Source: a bacterium
GTDB taxonomy: Bacteria > Bacteroidota > Bacteroidia > Bacteroidales > Bacteroidaceae
NCBI GenBank assembly: GCA_004559785.1
Contig: SFXD01000066.1
Location: forward strand, 1 to 22,820
Direction: 5' to 3'
DNA: 22,820 nucleotides
Under the pieces are notes generated by a model. It was given only the letters and a program-made list of their open reading frames with translations. It searched no databases and was not told the origin of the DNA. The stretch's first letter is position 1; each line of letters starts with the position of its first letter. Positions 5,604 to 13,961 of this stretch are shown here, one piece after another. The translations under genes were made by a program, and so were the position numbers.

Positions 5604-7652
5604 ATGGACAACCCTTTATTGAAGACGGAATACGGTACGGTACGCAACACGATACCCTTCTCCAAGATAGGAGTCAGGGAGATGGAAGAGGCCGTGATGG
5701 AAGGCATGAGGGTGGAGGACGAGATAATACGGTCGATAGCGGACAATCCCGACACGCCTACCTTTGCCAACACCATTGCCGTGGAATCGGGCGAACTGCT
5801 CTCCGCCGCTACTGGAGTGATGTACAACATCATGAGCGCGGCTACCTCGGACGAGACAGACGACCTCGTGCAACGTATGTCACCCCTGCTGACCGAGCAC
5901 AATAACAGGATAATGATGTCTGAGAGGCTGTTCCGCCGAGTAAGGTACGTATATGAGAACGAGATGGAGCAGCTGGACCACGAACAGCAGATGCTCCTGG
6001 AGGACGTGTACAGGTCGTTCGTGCGAAACGGAGCCTTGCTCGACGACGAACGAAAGAAGGAACTGGCTGCCCTGCGTGTGGAACTCTCCTCCCTGTGCGT
6101 GGCTTTCGACCGCAACAGGCTGCAGGACATCAACGCCTTCGAGATGCACCTGACGGACAGGGGACTGACGGCTGGCCTGCCTCAGTCGGCCCTCGACGCA
6201 GCAGCTATGGCGGCACGCGAGAGAGGCAAGGAGGGATGGGTGTTCACCCTGGACTCGCCCAGCTACGTAGCCTTCATGACTTATGCAGACAACCGCGATC
6301 TAAGGCGCAGGATGTACGTGGCAAAGGCTACCTTGTGCCATAGCGGCAACGACAACGACAATACAGGCATTGCCAAGAGAATCGTCAACCTACGTCTCGG
6401 CATAGCCAAGCTCCTCGGCTACGACACCTATGCCGACTTCGTGTTGGAGAAGAGGATGGCAAGCAACGTGGGCAACGTGACGACCCTGCTGGAGCAGCTC
6501 TGCCAATACTACCTGCCCGCTGCAAGGGAGGACGTGAGGAGGGTAGAGGCACTTGCACGCGAGGAGATGGGCGGGGACTTCACCCTACAGCCGTGGGACT
6601 TCACCTACTACAGCCACAAACTGAAGAAGAGGCTGTATGACATAGACTCTGAAATGCTCAGGCCCTACCTCAGCCTCGACAACGTCAGGAAGGGAGTCTT
6701 CGGACTTGCCACTACGCTCTACGGCATCACCTTCAGGCGCAACGAGTCCATAGAGGTCTACCATCCCGACGTGGAGGCGTACGAGGTGTATGATGCCGAC
6801 GGCACTTACCTTGCCGTACTGTATGCCGACTTCTTCCCGCGCAGCAACAAACAGAGCGGGGCGTGGATGACCGACTTCGCCCCACAGTATGTTGACGACA
6901 AGGGCGTAGACCATCGTCCGCACGTGAGCATAGTGATGAACTTGACAAAGCCTACGGACAACGCACCTTCCCTGCTTACCATCTCCGAGGTGGAGACTTT
7001 CCTGCACGAGTTCGGCCATGCCCTGCACGGCATCTTCTCGATGTGCAGGTATCAGTCGCTGAGCGGTACCAATGTGTACAGGGATTTCGTCGAACTCCCA
7101 TCCCAGTTCATGGAGAACTATGCCACAGAGACCGACTTCCTCGGCACTTTCGCCTTCCATTACCAGACGGGAGAGCCCATTCCTGCCGAGCTTGTAAGCA
7201 GGCTGCGTGACTCGCGCAGGTATTGTGCCGGCTATTCCTGCGTGCGCCAACTGGGATTCGCCACGCTCGACATGGCTCTGTACACCCTGGGTAACCCTCT
7301 CGAAGAGGATATTGCGGCATTCGAGCACAGGTGCACGAGCCACCTGCAACTGTTGCCCTTGGTGCCCGGCGAATGCATGGCGGTACAGTTCGGGCACATC
7401 ATGAGCGGAGGCTATTCGGCAGGCTATTACAGCTACAAGTGGGCGGAAGTGCTGGATGCCGATGCCTTCGAGGCGTTCGTGGAAGAGGGTATCTTCAACA
7501 GGCAGACTGCCCGAAGGTTCCGCGACACCATTCTGTCGCAGGGTGGGAAGGAGCATCCCATGCAGCTCTACAGGCGATTCCGCGGCAGCGAGCCTACCAT
7601 CCGTCCCCTGCTGCATCGGGACGGAATAGAGCCCGTAGGAACCAAACGATAG
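5604..7652 (+). CDS. dcp: M3 family zinc oligopeptidase / peptidyl-dipeptidase
   Basis: This is a 682-residue thimet-oligopeptidase-fold protein. The zinc site is HEFGHALH (ligands His468 and His472, catalytic Glu469), with a third ligand Glu497 in FVELPSQFMENY. The 29-residue spacing matches E. coli Dcp. The substrate-side GYSAGYYSYKWAEVLDAD segment (~606-623) is also typical. There is no signal peptide, so it should be cytosolic, cleaving short peptides late in protein turnover. Dcp (C-terminal dipeptide removal) is favoured over oligopeptidase A by the overall sequence, but this is not certain. ATG 5604 was chosen; an upstream in-frame GTG at 5586 overlaps a short out-of-frame ATG and would add unusual residues. 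A T-rich tract (5563-5571) precedes the gene, but no perfect promoter box is visible. Confidence 0.93.
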   Translation: MDNPLLKTEYGTVRNTIPFSKIGVREMEEAVMEGMRVEDEIIRSIADNPDTPTFANTIAVESGELLSAATGVMYNIMSAATSDETDDLVQRMSPLLTEHNNRIMMSERLFRRVRYVYENEMEQLDHEQQMLLEDVYRSFVRNGALLDDERKKELAALRVELSSLCVAFDRNRLQDINAFEMHLTDRGLTAGLPQSALDAAAMAARERGKEGWVFTLDSPSYVAFMTYADNRDLRRRMYVAKATLCHSGNDNDNTGIAKRIVNLRLGIAKLLGYDTYADFVLEKRMASNVGNVTTLLEQLCQYYLPAAREDVRRVEALAREEMGGDFTLQPWDFTYYSHKLKKRLYDIDSEMLRPYLSLDNVRKGVFGLATTLYGITFRRNESIEVYHPDVEAYEVYDADGTYLAVLYADFFPRSNKQSGAWMTDFAPQYVDDKGVDHRPHVSIVMNLTKPTDNAPSLLTISEVETFLHEFGHALHGIFSMCRYQSLSGTNVYRDFVELPSQFMENYATETDFLGTFAFHYQTGEPIPAELVSRLRDSRRYCAGYSCVRQLGFATLDMALYTLGNPLEEDIAAFEHRCTSHLQLLPLVPGECMAVQFGHIMSGGYSAGYYSYKWAEVLDADAFEAFVEEGIFNRQTARRFRDTILSQGGKEHPMQLYRRFRGSEPTIRPLLHRDGIEPVGTKR

Positions 7653-7752
7653 CCCACTGCTTCCGCCGAGCCATGTACAGGGGGGGGAGCAAGGTCGGGC
7701 TTGCCTTTTGGCATTATGCCGCGTTTAGGACAAAGTATATTATTATCAGAAT

Positions 7753-8187
7753 ATGGACAAACAAAAGGATCTGGACCTGAGATACCTCAGGATGGCAGCC
7801 ATCTGGAGTGAGAACAGCTATTGCGTACGCCGCAAGGTTGGTGCGCTTGTCGTAAAGGAGAAGATGATTATCAGCGACGGCTACAACGGTACGCCGGTCG
7901 GGTTCGAGAATGTATGCGAGGACGAGAACAACGTGAGCAAGCCCTACGTCATGCATGCCGAGGCAAACGCCATAACCAAGATAGCGCGTAGCGGCAACAA
8001 CAGCGACGGCAGTACGCTCTACGTGACGGACTCGCCATGCATAGAGTGTGCAAAGCTAATCATACAGGCAGGCATACGCAGGGTGATATACGGCAGGGAA
8101 TATCGCATAATGGACGGCATCGAGCTGCTCAGGAGGGCTGGTATCGAAGTCCTCCACCTCCCCTTCGAAAGCCATCAGGGAGAATGA
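7753..8187 (+). CDS. Deoxycytidylate (dCMP) deaminase
   Basis: The 144-residue cytidine-deaminase-fold enzyme has zinc motifs HAEANAI (His68, catalytic Glu70) and PCIECAK (Cys96, Cys99). It deaminates dCMP to dUMP, feeding thymidylate synthesis. The N-terminal YLRMAAIWSENSYCVRRKVGALVV and the substrate-binding GYNGTP motif fit the ComEB/dCMP deaminase family rather than tRNA adenosine deaminase. The 100-nt gap upstream holds an eight-G run (7680-7687) and an AT-rich stretch at 7735-7750, but no clear TAnnTTTG box. The length is normal for the family. Confidence 0.93.
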   Translation: MDKQKDLDLRYLRMAAIWSENSYCVRRKVGALVVKEKMIISDGYNGTPVGFENVCEDENNVSKPYVMHAEANAITKIARSGNNSDGSTLYVTDSPCIECAKLIIQAGIRRVIYGREYRIMDGIELLRRAGIEVLHLPFESHQGE

Positions 8188-8279
8188 TGCAGCAAGCATC
8201 TGCCTACTGCTTATATAATATGTATACATTATAATATATGACATTTACGATATTTATATAAACTTACATTCATTCTGTC

Positions 8280-9929
8280 ATGAACAAGAACAAGCATCGT
8301 TTCGTACCACTATGGCTGTCAATCAGCATGATTGTAGGCATTCTGATAGGCACATTCTTCACAAGCCATTCCTCCACAGGCAAGCTGAGCATCATCAACA
8401 CGCGGTCCAACAAGCTCAACTACCTGCTCCAGCTGATAGACAACAACTACGTCGACACGGTCGACATGTCGTCGCTCGTGGAGGATGCCATGCCACAGAT
8501 ACTTGCCGAACTCGACCCCCACAGCAGTTACATCCCTGCAAAGGACGCAGAGGAGGCGGCCGAGGGGCTGAAGGGCTCGTTCAGCGGCATCGGGGTTAGC
8601 TTCACCATGGAGAAGGATACGGTCAACGTGATGTCCGTCATATCCGGCGGACCTGCACAGAAGGTGGGGATAATGGCTGGCGACCGCATCCTCAAGGCTG
8701 ATACCGTCTCGCTCGTAGGCATGGATTCTGAACAGGTGATGAAACACCTGAAGGGGCCCAAGGGTACCCACGTACGCCTTGCCGTCAAACGTCATGGCAC
8801 AAAGGAACAGGTCTTCTTCGATGTCGTGCGTGGCGACATACCCAACGAGAGCGTGGTGGCTGCCTACATGATAGACAAGAACATAGGTTACGTCAAGGTG
8901 AAGAAGTTCGGCGAGCAGACCTATGCCGAGATGCTCGTCGCATTGGCAAGGCTGAACATCGACGGGATGAAGAACCTCATAGTGGACCTTCGCGGCAACA
9001 CGGGTGGCTACATGCACATAGCCATACAGATGGTCAACGAGTTCCTGCCTGCCAACAGGCTCGTGGTATATACCGAGGGACGCAAGAGCCCGCGCGAGGA
9101 GTTTAAGTCAGACGGCAGGGGCTCGTTCAAGCAACTGCCCATCGTGGTGCTCATGGACGAGGCAAGTGCAAGCGCAAGCGAGATTTTCGCAGGTGCCATA
9201 CAGGACAACGACAGGGGCACCATCATAGGAAGACGCTCGTTCGGCAAGGGACTCGTACAGCAACCCATGGAGTTCCGAGACGGCAGCGTGGTAAGGCTTA
9301 CCGTTGCACGCTACTACACCCCAAGCGGAAGGTGCATCCAGAAGCCATACCAGCACGGCAAGGGAGAGGACTACGAGAACGAACTCTTGGCAAGGTACGA
9401 GCGAGGGGAATTCTTCTACCAGGACAGCATTCACCAGGAAGGCGAGGAATACCACACCCTGATAGGCCGAACGGTATACGGGGGCGGCGGCATAGTGCCT
9501 GACATCTTCGTGCCCGAGGACACTACCGCCATTACGTCCTACTACAAGCAGGCTCTCTTCTCAGGGTTGCTGCGCCAGTTCTGCTTCTCCTATACCGACA
9601 GCAAACGTGAGGTGCTTTCCAAGTATGAGACCGTGGACGAGATGCTCAGATACCTCAAGGGGCAGAACCTTCTGGAGAAGTTCGCACGCTTCGGCGAGCA
9701 GCACGAACTGCGCCGCAGGAACATACTCATGGAGAAGAGCAAGAACCTGTTCTACAGGAATATCTATGGCAACATCATATACAACGCCATGGACACGGAG
9801 AATTACATCGAGTACTTCAACCGTGAAGACCAGACCGTGCAGAAGGCTTGCCAGATACTAAGGGACGGCACCTCCGTGCCCACCCTTCCTGCCGTGGGCG
9901 AGGAAAACATGGAGGCAGGCGAAGAGTAG
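8280..9929 (+). CDS. S41 family C-terminal processing peptidase
   Basis: The 549-residue protein has a single N-terminal signal-anchor helix (~11-27) and a cap region with LDPHSSYIP (~77-85). Next come a PDZ domain (~97-178, GIGVSF...SGGPAQKVGIMAGDRIL), the S41 core with DLRGNTGG (~239-246), the nucleophile region DEASASASEI, and FGKGLVQ. By the usual 25-residue Ser-Lys spacing the catalytic dyad is Ser298 and Lys323. A C-terminal helical extension (~440-535) is present. It should act in the periplasm, cleaving or maturing envelope proteins from their C-termini. The upstream 92 nt are very AT-rich but lack a recognisable promoter box. The unknown gene at 9936 begins 6 nt after its stop. Confidence 0.93.
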   Translation: MNKNKHRFVPLWLSISMIVGILIGTFFTSHSSTGKLSIINTRSNKLNYLLQLIDNNYVDTVDMSSLVEDAMPQILAELDPHSSYIPAKDAEEAAEGLKGSFSGIGVSFTMEKDTVNVMSVISGGPAQKVGIMAGDRILKADTVSLVGMDSEQVMKHLKGPKGTHVRLAVKRHGTKEQVFFDVVRGDIPNESVVAAYMIDKNIGYVKVKKFGEQTYAEMLVALARLNIDGMKNLIVDLRGNTGGYMHIAIQMVNEFLPANRLVVYTEGRKSPREEFKSDGRGSFKQLPIVVLMDEASASASEIFAGAIQDNDRGTIIGRRSFGKGLVQQPMEFRDGSVVRLTVARYYTPSGRCIQKPYQHGKGEDYENELLARYERGEFFYQDSIHQEGEEYHTLIGRTVYGGGGIVPDIFVPEDTTAITSYYKQALFSGLLRQFCFSYTDSKREVLSKYETVDEMLRYLKGQNLLEKFARFGEQHELRRRNILMEKSKNLFYRNIYGNIIYNAMDTENYIEYFNREDQTVQKACQILRDGTSVPTLPAVGEENMEAGEE

Positions 9930-9935
9930 CATCCG

Positions 9936-10634
9936 ATGGCAAGGGAGTCGCACTTCAGCATGGGGCTGCACCAACGCCTTCATCCCTACATAGGGAGGAG
10001 GGACTACGATGGGTTGGTAGGCGTGTTGTCCACGCTTTCCAACTCGCAGTTCCGTACGGCTGGCTACATGATAGGGGAGAGGTATGCTGCCGAGATGGAC
10101 AACGGGGACTTCTGGGCACTCTTCGCCAGGTTGCATCTCTGGGATGCCAAGGCTTTTCTCGTCACCATGCTCAAGTCGTTGTGCCAACGCATCTCATCAC
10201 ATAGGTCGGACATACGTGACGAGGGCTTCGCCTCCCTTTGCGCCAACATGAACGAGATTGACAGGCAGAAGACGCTCCGGCTACTGCTGCCCGTCATGCC
10301 CGACCACCTACTTGTCGTCGCCCTCTTCAAGGCGGTTGGCTTCGATGACAGGCGCACATGGCTGCCCTTCCTGATAAATGCCGATACCCTGCCTTGCTAC
10401 TACGTCCTGTTCAACAGCCTCCGCTTCGTAGAGGACGACAGGGCCTACCTCGTAAGGCTGGCGGTATATCTCATCCGCAAGGGCGACTCGCTCTCCTTCA
10501 GCATGGCTTCCCTCATTAGGGAATACTTTGGCCTCGATGAGGTGAAGGGCACCTTCTCCCTAAGGCTCAGGCCCTACCAGTTGTCGCACATCGAGACGTC
10601 ATACGAGTCCTTTCTCGACATCATGAGGATGTAG
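9936..10634 (+). CDS. Conserved-looking hypothetical helical protein
   Basis: I do not recognise this 232-residue protein. It has no signal peptide, no clear membrane helix and no known catalytic motif. It appears almost wholly alpha-helical, with short alternating helices (QRLHPYIGRRDYDGLVGVLSTL, WALFARLHLWDAKAFLVTML, RAYLVRLAVYLIRKG), which suggests a HEAT/TPR-like or scaffold fold. Codon usage matches its neighbours (AGG Arg, GAC Asp), which supports it as a genuine gene. It starts 6 nt after the S41 peptidase stop, so the two are probably cotranscribed and it may be a cytoplasmic partner of unknown type. It is separated from dnaB by a promoter-like region. Confidence 0.75.
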   Translation: MARESHFSMGLHQRLHPYIGRRDYDGLVGVLSTLSNSQFRTAGYMIGERYAAEMDNGDFWALFARLHLWDAKAFLVTMLKSLCQRISSHRSDIRDEGFASLCANMNEIDRQKTLRLLLPVMPDHLLVVALFKAVGFDDRRTWLPFLINADTLPCYYVLFNSLRFVEDDRAYLVRLAVYLIRKGDSLSFSMASLIREYFGLDEVKGTFSLRLRPYQLSHIETSYESFLDIMRM

Positions 10635-10703
10635 CGCAGTCCTTTTTCAGGCATACTATCCAAATTTGCACGACAAAGGATGCCTCCATATTGGATTTTT
10701 TTA

Positions 10704-10711
10704 TAAATTTG
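10704..10711 (+). promoter_or_regulatory. Likely -7 element for dnaB
   Basis: TAAATTTG matches the Bacteroidota -7 consensus and lies 23 nt before the chosen dnaB ATG. No TTG sits at the best -33 spacing; a TTG at 10691-10693 is too close. The element lies downstream of an alternative in-frame TTG codon (10666), which argues against that codon being the dnaB start. Confidence 0.5.
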
Positions 10712-10734
10712 CAAAGACAAACATAACGATTGAA

Positions 10735-12309
10735 ATGGCAGACACGACAGGAAGACGCAAGAGTCAGGGTACAAAATACATAGAGGTTCCCAGCGTGGAC
10801 CAGTATGGGCACAAGCAGCCGCAGAGCCTCGACATGGAGATAGCCGTGATAGGCGCATTGATGGTGGAACAGGAATCGTACGGACTTGTGGCGGAGATAC
10901 TCAAGCCAGAGAGTTTCTACGACCATAGGCACCAGATATTGTATCTTGCCATACAGTCGCTCAACGTCGAGCAGAAGCCCGTCGACATCATGACGGTACA
11001 GGACTGGCTGGAAAGGAACGGCAAGCTGGAGGAGGCAGGAGGCTCCACCTACATCATGCAGATCAATGCACAGGTGGCGAGCAGCGCGCACGTAGAGTAT
11101 CATGCTAAGGTCATAGCACAGAAGTCGCTCGCCCGCCAGCTGATAACGTTTGCCAGCTACGTCATGACAAAGGCTTTCGACAGCACGGTGGACGTGGCAG
11201 ATCTCATGCAGGAGACGGAGGGACAGCTGTTCGCCATCTCACAGCGGAACCTCAAGAAGGACTACACACAGATAAACCCCGTCATAGACAGGGTCTACAA
11301 CCTCCTGCACAAAGCGGCAAGCCGAGAGGGCGGACTTAGCGGACTCTCCACGGGATTCAGGAAACTGGACGACATGACGAGCGGTTGGCAGAACAGCGAC
11401 CTCATCATCATCGCAGCCCGTCCTGCCATGGGTAAGACGGCTTTCGTGCTCTCCATGATGAAGCGCATGGCGGTGGACATGAAGACCCCGTGCGCCATGT
11501 TCAGCCTTGAGATGAGCAACGAGCAGCTCGTGCAACGCCTGATGGTGAACGTAAGCGAGATTAGCGGAGAGAAGTTGCGTAGCGGACACCTCGCCCCATA
11601 CGAATGGGGACAGCTCGACTCCAGGGTGCGCCAGCTCTACGACGCACCTGTCTTCATCGACGACACCCCGCAGCTTACCGTCTTCGAACTTCAGACCAAG
11701 GCAAGGAGGCTCGTACGCGAGCATGGGGTGAAGATTATCATGATCGACTACCTCCAGCTGATGCACGCCAGCGGCATGAACATCAACTCGCGACAGGAGG
11801 AGGTGTCTACCATCAGCCGCTCGCTAAAGGGACTTGCCAAGGAACTCAACATACCCATCATAGCCCTCAGCCAGCTGAACCGTAGCGTAGAGTCGAGAGA
11901 GGGAGAGCAAGGCAAGCGACCACAGCTGAGCGACCTCCGCGAGTCGGGTGCCATAGAGCAGGATGCCGACATAGTGTGTTTCATCCATCGACCCGAATAC
12001 TACAAGATAATGCAGGACGAGGCAGGGTTCGACTGGAGAGGCAAGGCACAATTCATCATCGCCAAGCATCGTAACGGCTCGATTGGGGACATAAAGATGG
12101 AATTCAAGAGCGAGTTTGCCAGGTTCTCCGACCTTGAGGCTCATATCCCCATGCCCGGAGAGAAGGTCAGCGAGATGGGGGGCAGGATATCTTCGCCAAA
12201 GATGACTCCAGAAGAGATGGCTCAGAGCGAACATATCGCCGACAGCCTCAACATAGGCGACCCGTTCGCAGGACTCGGCACAACGGGCAACGATGCTCCG
12301 CCATTTTAA
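10735..12309 (+). CDS. dnaB: Replicative DNA helicase DnaB
   Basis: The 524-residue helicase has an N-terminal collar domain (~30-150, beginning SLDMEIAVIGALM, the primase-interaction region). A linker and the RecA-like ATPase follow: Walker A ARPAMGKTAF (Lys234), Walker B IIMIDYLQLM (Asp338), SQLNRSVE and DLRESGAIEQDADIVCFIHR near the end. It is the hexameric 5'-3' helicase that unwinds DNA at the replication fork. The length and uninterrupted motifs show no intein. ATG 10735 is chosen because it follows the -7 box at 10704 and a purine-rich stretch, and because the conserved N-terminus begins shortly after it. The C-terminal tail (~490-524) is acidic and variable, as in other members. Confidence 0.97.
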   Translation: MADTTGRRKSQGTKYIEVPSVDQYGHKQPQSLDMEIAVIGALMVEQESYGLVAEILKPESFYDHRHQILYLAIQSLNVEQKPVDIMTVQDWLERNGKLEEAGGSTYIMQINAQVASSAHVEYHAKVIAQKSLARQLITFASYVMTKAFDSTVDVADLMQETEGQLFAISQRNLKKDYTQINPVIDRVYNLLHKAASREGGLSGLSTGFRKLDDMTSGWQNSDLIIIAARPAMGKTAFVLSMMKRMAVDMKTPCAMFSLEMSNEQLVQRLMVNVSEISGEKLRSGHLAPYEWGQLDSRVRQLYDAPVFIDDTPQLTVFELQTKARRLVREHGVKIIMIDYLQLMHASGMNINSRQEEVSTISRSLKGLAKELNIPIIALSQLNRSVESREGEQGKRPQLSDLRESGAIEQDADIVCFIHRPEYYKIMQDEAGFDWRGKAQFIIAKHRNGSIGDIKMEFKSEFARFSDLEAHIPMPGEKVSEMGGRISSPKMTPEEMAQSEHIADSLNIGDPFAGLGTTGNDAPPF

Positions 12310-12507
12310 GGAGGCTACAGAGGACTCTCTTTAAGGCAAACACGAGGCGAGAATGGCAAAGACACACACCGACTTTCAGCCAAACGTACAACCCGTCTTA
12401 CAAAGCTAATGTACCAAAAAGCCTCTTCCTGTATGGTTGCTCTGCTTCATAATGCTCGCCAAGATTCGAAAAATGCGTACGTAAGGCATTCTTTTTGTCG
12501 GGGTGTG
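12310..12507. other. Intergenic region between dnaB and the his promoter
   Basis: Together with the leader, the gap from dnaB to hisH is about 355 nt. I see no credible coding sequence in 12310-12507. Small ORFs on both strands lack family resemblance and normal codon use. The only structure noted is the weak hairpin at 12472-12496. The dnaB stop is followed by AGGAGGCTACAGAGG, which has no clear terminator. Confidence 0.6.
12472..12496 (+). terminator. Weak terminator-like hairpin downstream of dnaB
   Basis: AATGC (12472-12476) can pair with GCATT (12486-12490) around a 9-nt loop, followed by CTTTTTG. The stem is only 5 bp. A run of A before the stem means it could also work on the minus strand. 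It lies just upstream of the his promoter and would separate the two units, but the call is tentative. Confidence 0.35.
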
Positions 12508-12538
12508 TTGTGTAGTTCGTTGAAAATACGTACTTTTG
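12508..12538 (+). promoter_or_regulatory. Promoter of the hisH-hisA-hisF-hisIE operon
   Basis: TTG (12508-12510), a 20-nt spacer and TACTTTTG (12531-12538) match the Bacteroidota promoter consensus. Transcription should begin near 12545, leaving a leader of about 120 nt before the hisH initiation codon at 12666. Confidence 0.8.
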
Positions 12539-12544
12539 CATGAT

Positions 12545-12665
12545 AAAACAAGACTGGCATGTAGGGCTGGACGATTGGTGTCCGATGGCGTAACGGCGAT
12601 TGTGCCTATTGCCGCCAATGCTAACGGCGAGATGCCAAGAGGAAAGTCTATAGGTAGAGAAAGAG
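12545..12665 (+). promoter_or_regulatory. Putative structured 5' leader of the his operon
   Basis: Three nested helices can be drawn by eye. An outer stem pairs TGGCAT (12555-12560) with ATGCCA (12632-12637), extendable by GAC/GTC across a bulge. Inside it are a GGAC/GTCC hairpin (12569-12583) and a 7-bp hairpin CGGCGAT/ATTGCCG (12594-12614, one G-U pair). This resembles a three-way junction. It contains no run of histidine codons, so classical leader-peptide attenuation is not evident. It does not match any riboswitch I recognise. Function is inferred only from position. Confidence 0.4.
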
Positions 12666-13215
12666 ATGAGGGTAGCAGTAGTAAAATACAATGCAGGAAA
12701 CACCTGTCCTTACGGACAGCCCAGACATGCTGAGGTCTGCCGACAAGGTTGTATTCCCGGGTCAAGGCGAGGCAAGCAATGCCATGCAGTACCTACGCTC
12801 GCATGGGCTTGACAAGGTACTGCTCAGTCTTGTCCAGCCGGTACTTGGCATCTGCATAGGTCAGCAGTTGATGTGCCGCCATTCCCAGGAGGGCGACGTT
12901 GATTGCCTCGGTATATTCGATGCCGAGGTTTTGCGTTTCCGACCCGAGAGGCACGCGGACAAGGTGCCCCACATGGGATGGAACCAGTTGGCTTCGCCTT
13001 CGTCACCCCTGTTCGAGGGATTCAATGGAGGAGAATTCGTATACTTCGTCCATAGCTACTACGTACCCCTCTGCCAGCACACCATAGCCACCACCGACTA
13101 TGTCCTGCCCTTCAGCTCTGCCCTCCACAAGGACAACTTCTACGCCACGCAGTTCCACCCCGAGAAGAGCGGCAGCGTCGGAGAACGTATCATCCAAAAT
13201 TTCCTTTCGCTATGA
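12666..13215 (+). pseudogene. hisH: hisH, glutaminase subunit of IGP synthase, with internal deletion and frameshift
   Basis: HisH hydrolyses glutamine and passes ammonia to HisF for imidazole glycerol phosphate synthesis. The codons from ATG 12666 read MRVAVVKYNAGN, the conserved HisH start, but that frame then diverges and stops at 12810-12812. The rest of HisH is in the +1 frame: LTDSPDMLRSADKVVFPGQGEA, the nucleophile loop GICIGQQLM and the terminal HPEKSG triad. About 14 residues normally between AGN and PVLTD (an IRSVDYALKRLGVE-type stretch) are absent, so the lesion is a deletion of roughly 41-44 nt. Translation could restart at ATG 12691 to give 174 residues, but this product would lack the first beta strand and the GN loop. 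It is most likely non-functional, unless the lesion is an assembly error. hisA overlaps its stop by 4 nt. Confidence 0.8.
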
Positions 13216-13961
13216 TAGAACTTATCCCAGCAATAGACATCATCGATGGCAAGTGCGTGCGCCTCACCAAGGGCGACTATGCTTCGAGGAAGGAGTACGG
13301 AGACCCCGTCAGCATGGCGTGCCAGTTCGAGGCAATGGGCTACCGTCGCCTGCATGTAGTAGACCTCGACGGAGCCAGGAGCAGGCACATCGTCAATGAG
13401 TCCACGCTGCGTGCCATCACCTCAGCCACCTCGCTCAAGGTTGACTTCGGGGGCGGAGTACGTACCGAGGACGACCTTCTCAGGGCATACGATGCCGGTG
13501 CCTCGCTCGTCACCATAGGCAGCGTGGCCGTAACGTCGCCCGAACTGTATGTAGAATGGCTTGGCAAGTATGGGGCGGACAGGCTGATACTTGGAGCCGA
13601 CGTACGAAACGGCATGGTCAGCATCAACGGGTGGAAGGAAGACAGCGACGTACATCTCTCCGACTTCCTGTCCCGATACATGGAGGCTGGCACACGCAAC
13701 GTGCTATGCACGGAAATCAGTCGCGACGGAATGCTGCAAGGTACCGCAGTCGACCTTTATCGCCAGGTGATGCAGGCACATCCGGGTTGCTACCTTATAG
13801 CAAGCGGCGGCGTAAGCTGCATACAGGACATAGCCACCCTCGACGAGGCTGGCATCCCAGCCGTGGTGTTTGGCAAGGCAATATACGAGGGTAGGGTGGA
13901 CATGAAGGAGTTGGCAGGACGTTTCCTGCCCTCCGACGGGAAGGGAGGTGCCGCATGTTAG
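13212..13961 (+). CDS. hisA: ProFAR isomerase HisA
   Basis: This 249-residue (beta-alpha)8 barrel converts ProFAR to PRFAR, the Amadori rearrangement of histidine biosynthesis. The first strand is ELIPAIDIIDGKCVRL, with catalytic Asp9; the opposite-half aspartate is Asp130 in LGADVRNG. Phosphate-binding glycine loops are DFGGGVRTEDD and IASGGVSC. Length and motifs are normal, with the two half-barrel repeats intact. Its ATG overlaps the hisH stop by 4 nt (ATGATAG arrangement) and its own 3' end overlaps hisF by 7 nt, consistent with coupled translation. The usual order hisH-hisA-hisF-hisIE is kept; the earlier pathway genes (hisG, D, C, B) are not in the window. Confidence 0.97.
   Translation: MIELIPAIDIIDGKCVRLTKGDYASRKEYGDPVSMACQFEAMGYRRLHVVDLDGARSRHIVNESTLRAITSATSLKVDFGGGVRTEDDLLRAYDAGASLVTIGSVAVTSPELYVEWLGKYGADRLILGADVRNGMVSINGWKEDSDVHLSDFLSRYMEAGTRNVLCTEISRDGMLQGTAVDLYRQVMQAHPGCYLIASGGVSCIQDIATLDEAGIPAVVFGKAIYEGRVDMKELAGRFLPSDGKGGAAC

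Noticed and set aside
10666..10734. Upstream in-frame TTG extension of dnaB by 23 codons
   Set aside because: The extension spans the probable -7 promoter element and encodes residues not typical of the DnaB N-terminus.
12639..12648. GAGGAAAGTC, identical to the start of a universally conserved RNase P RNA segment
   Set aside because: The sequence does not continue as CCGGGC, no other conserved RNase P regions follow, and hisH begins 18 nt later; the match is probably chance.
12398..12703. 101-codon open frame on the minus strand between dnaB and hisH
   Set aside because: It overlaps the his promoter and the hisH start, has no recognisable domain, and its codon use is unlike the neighbouring genes.
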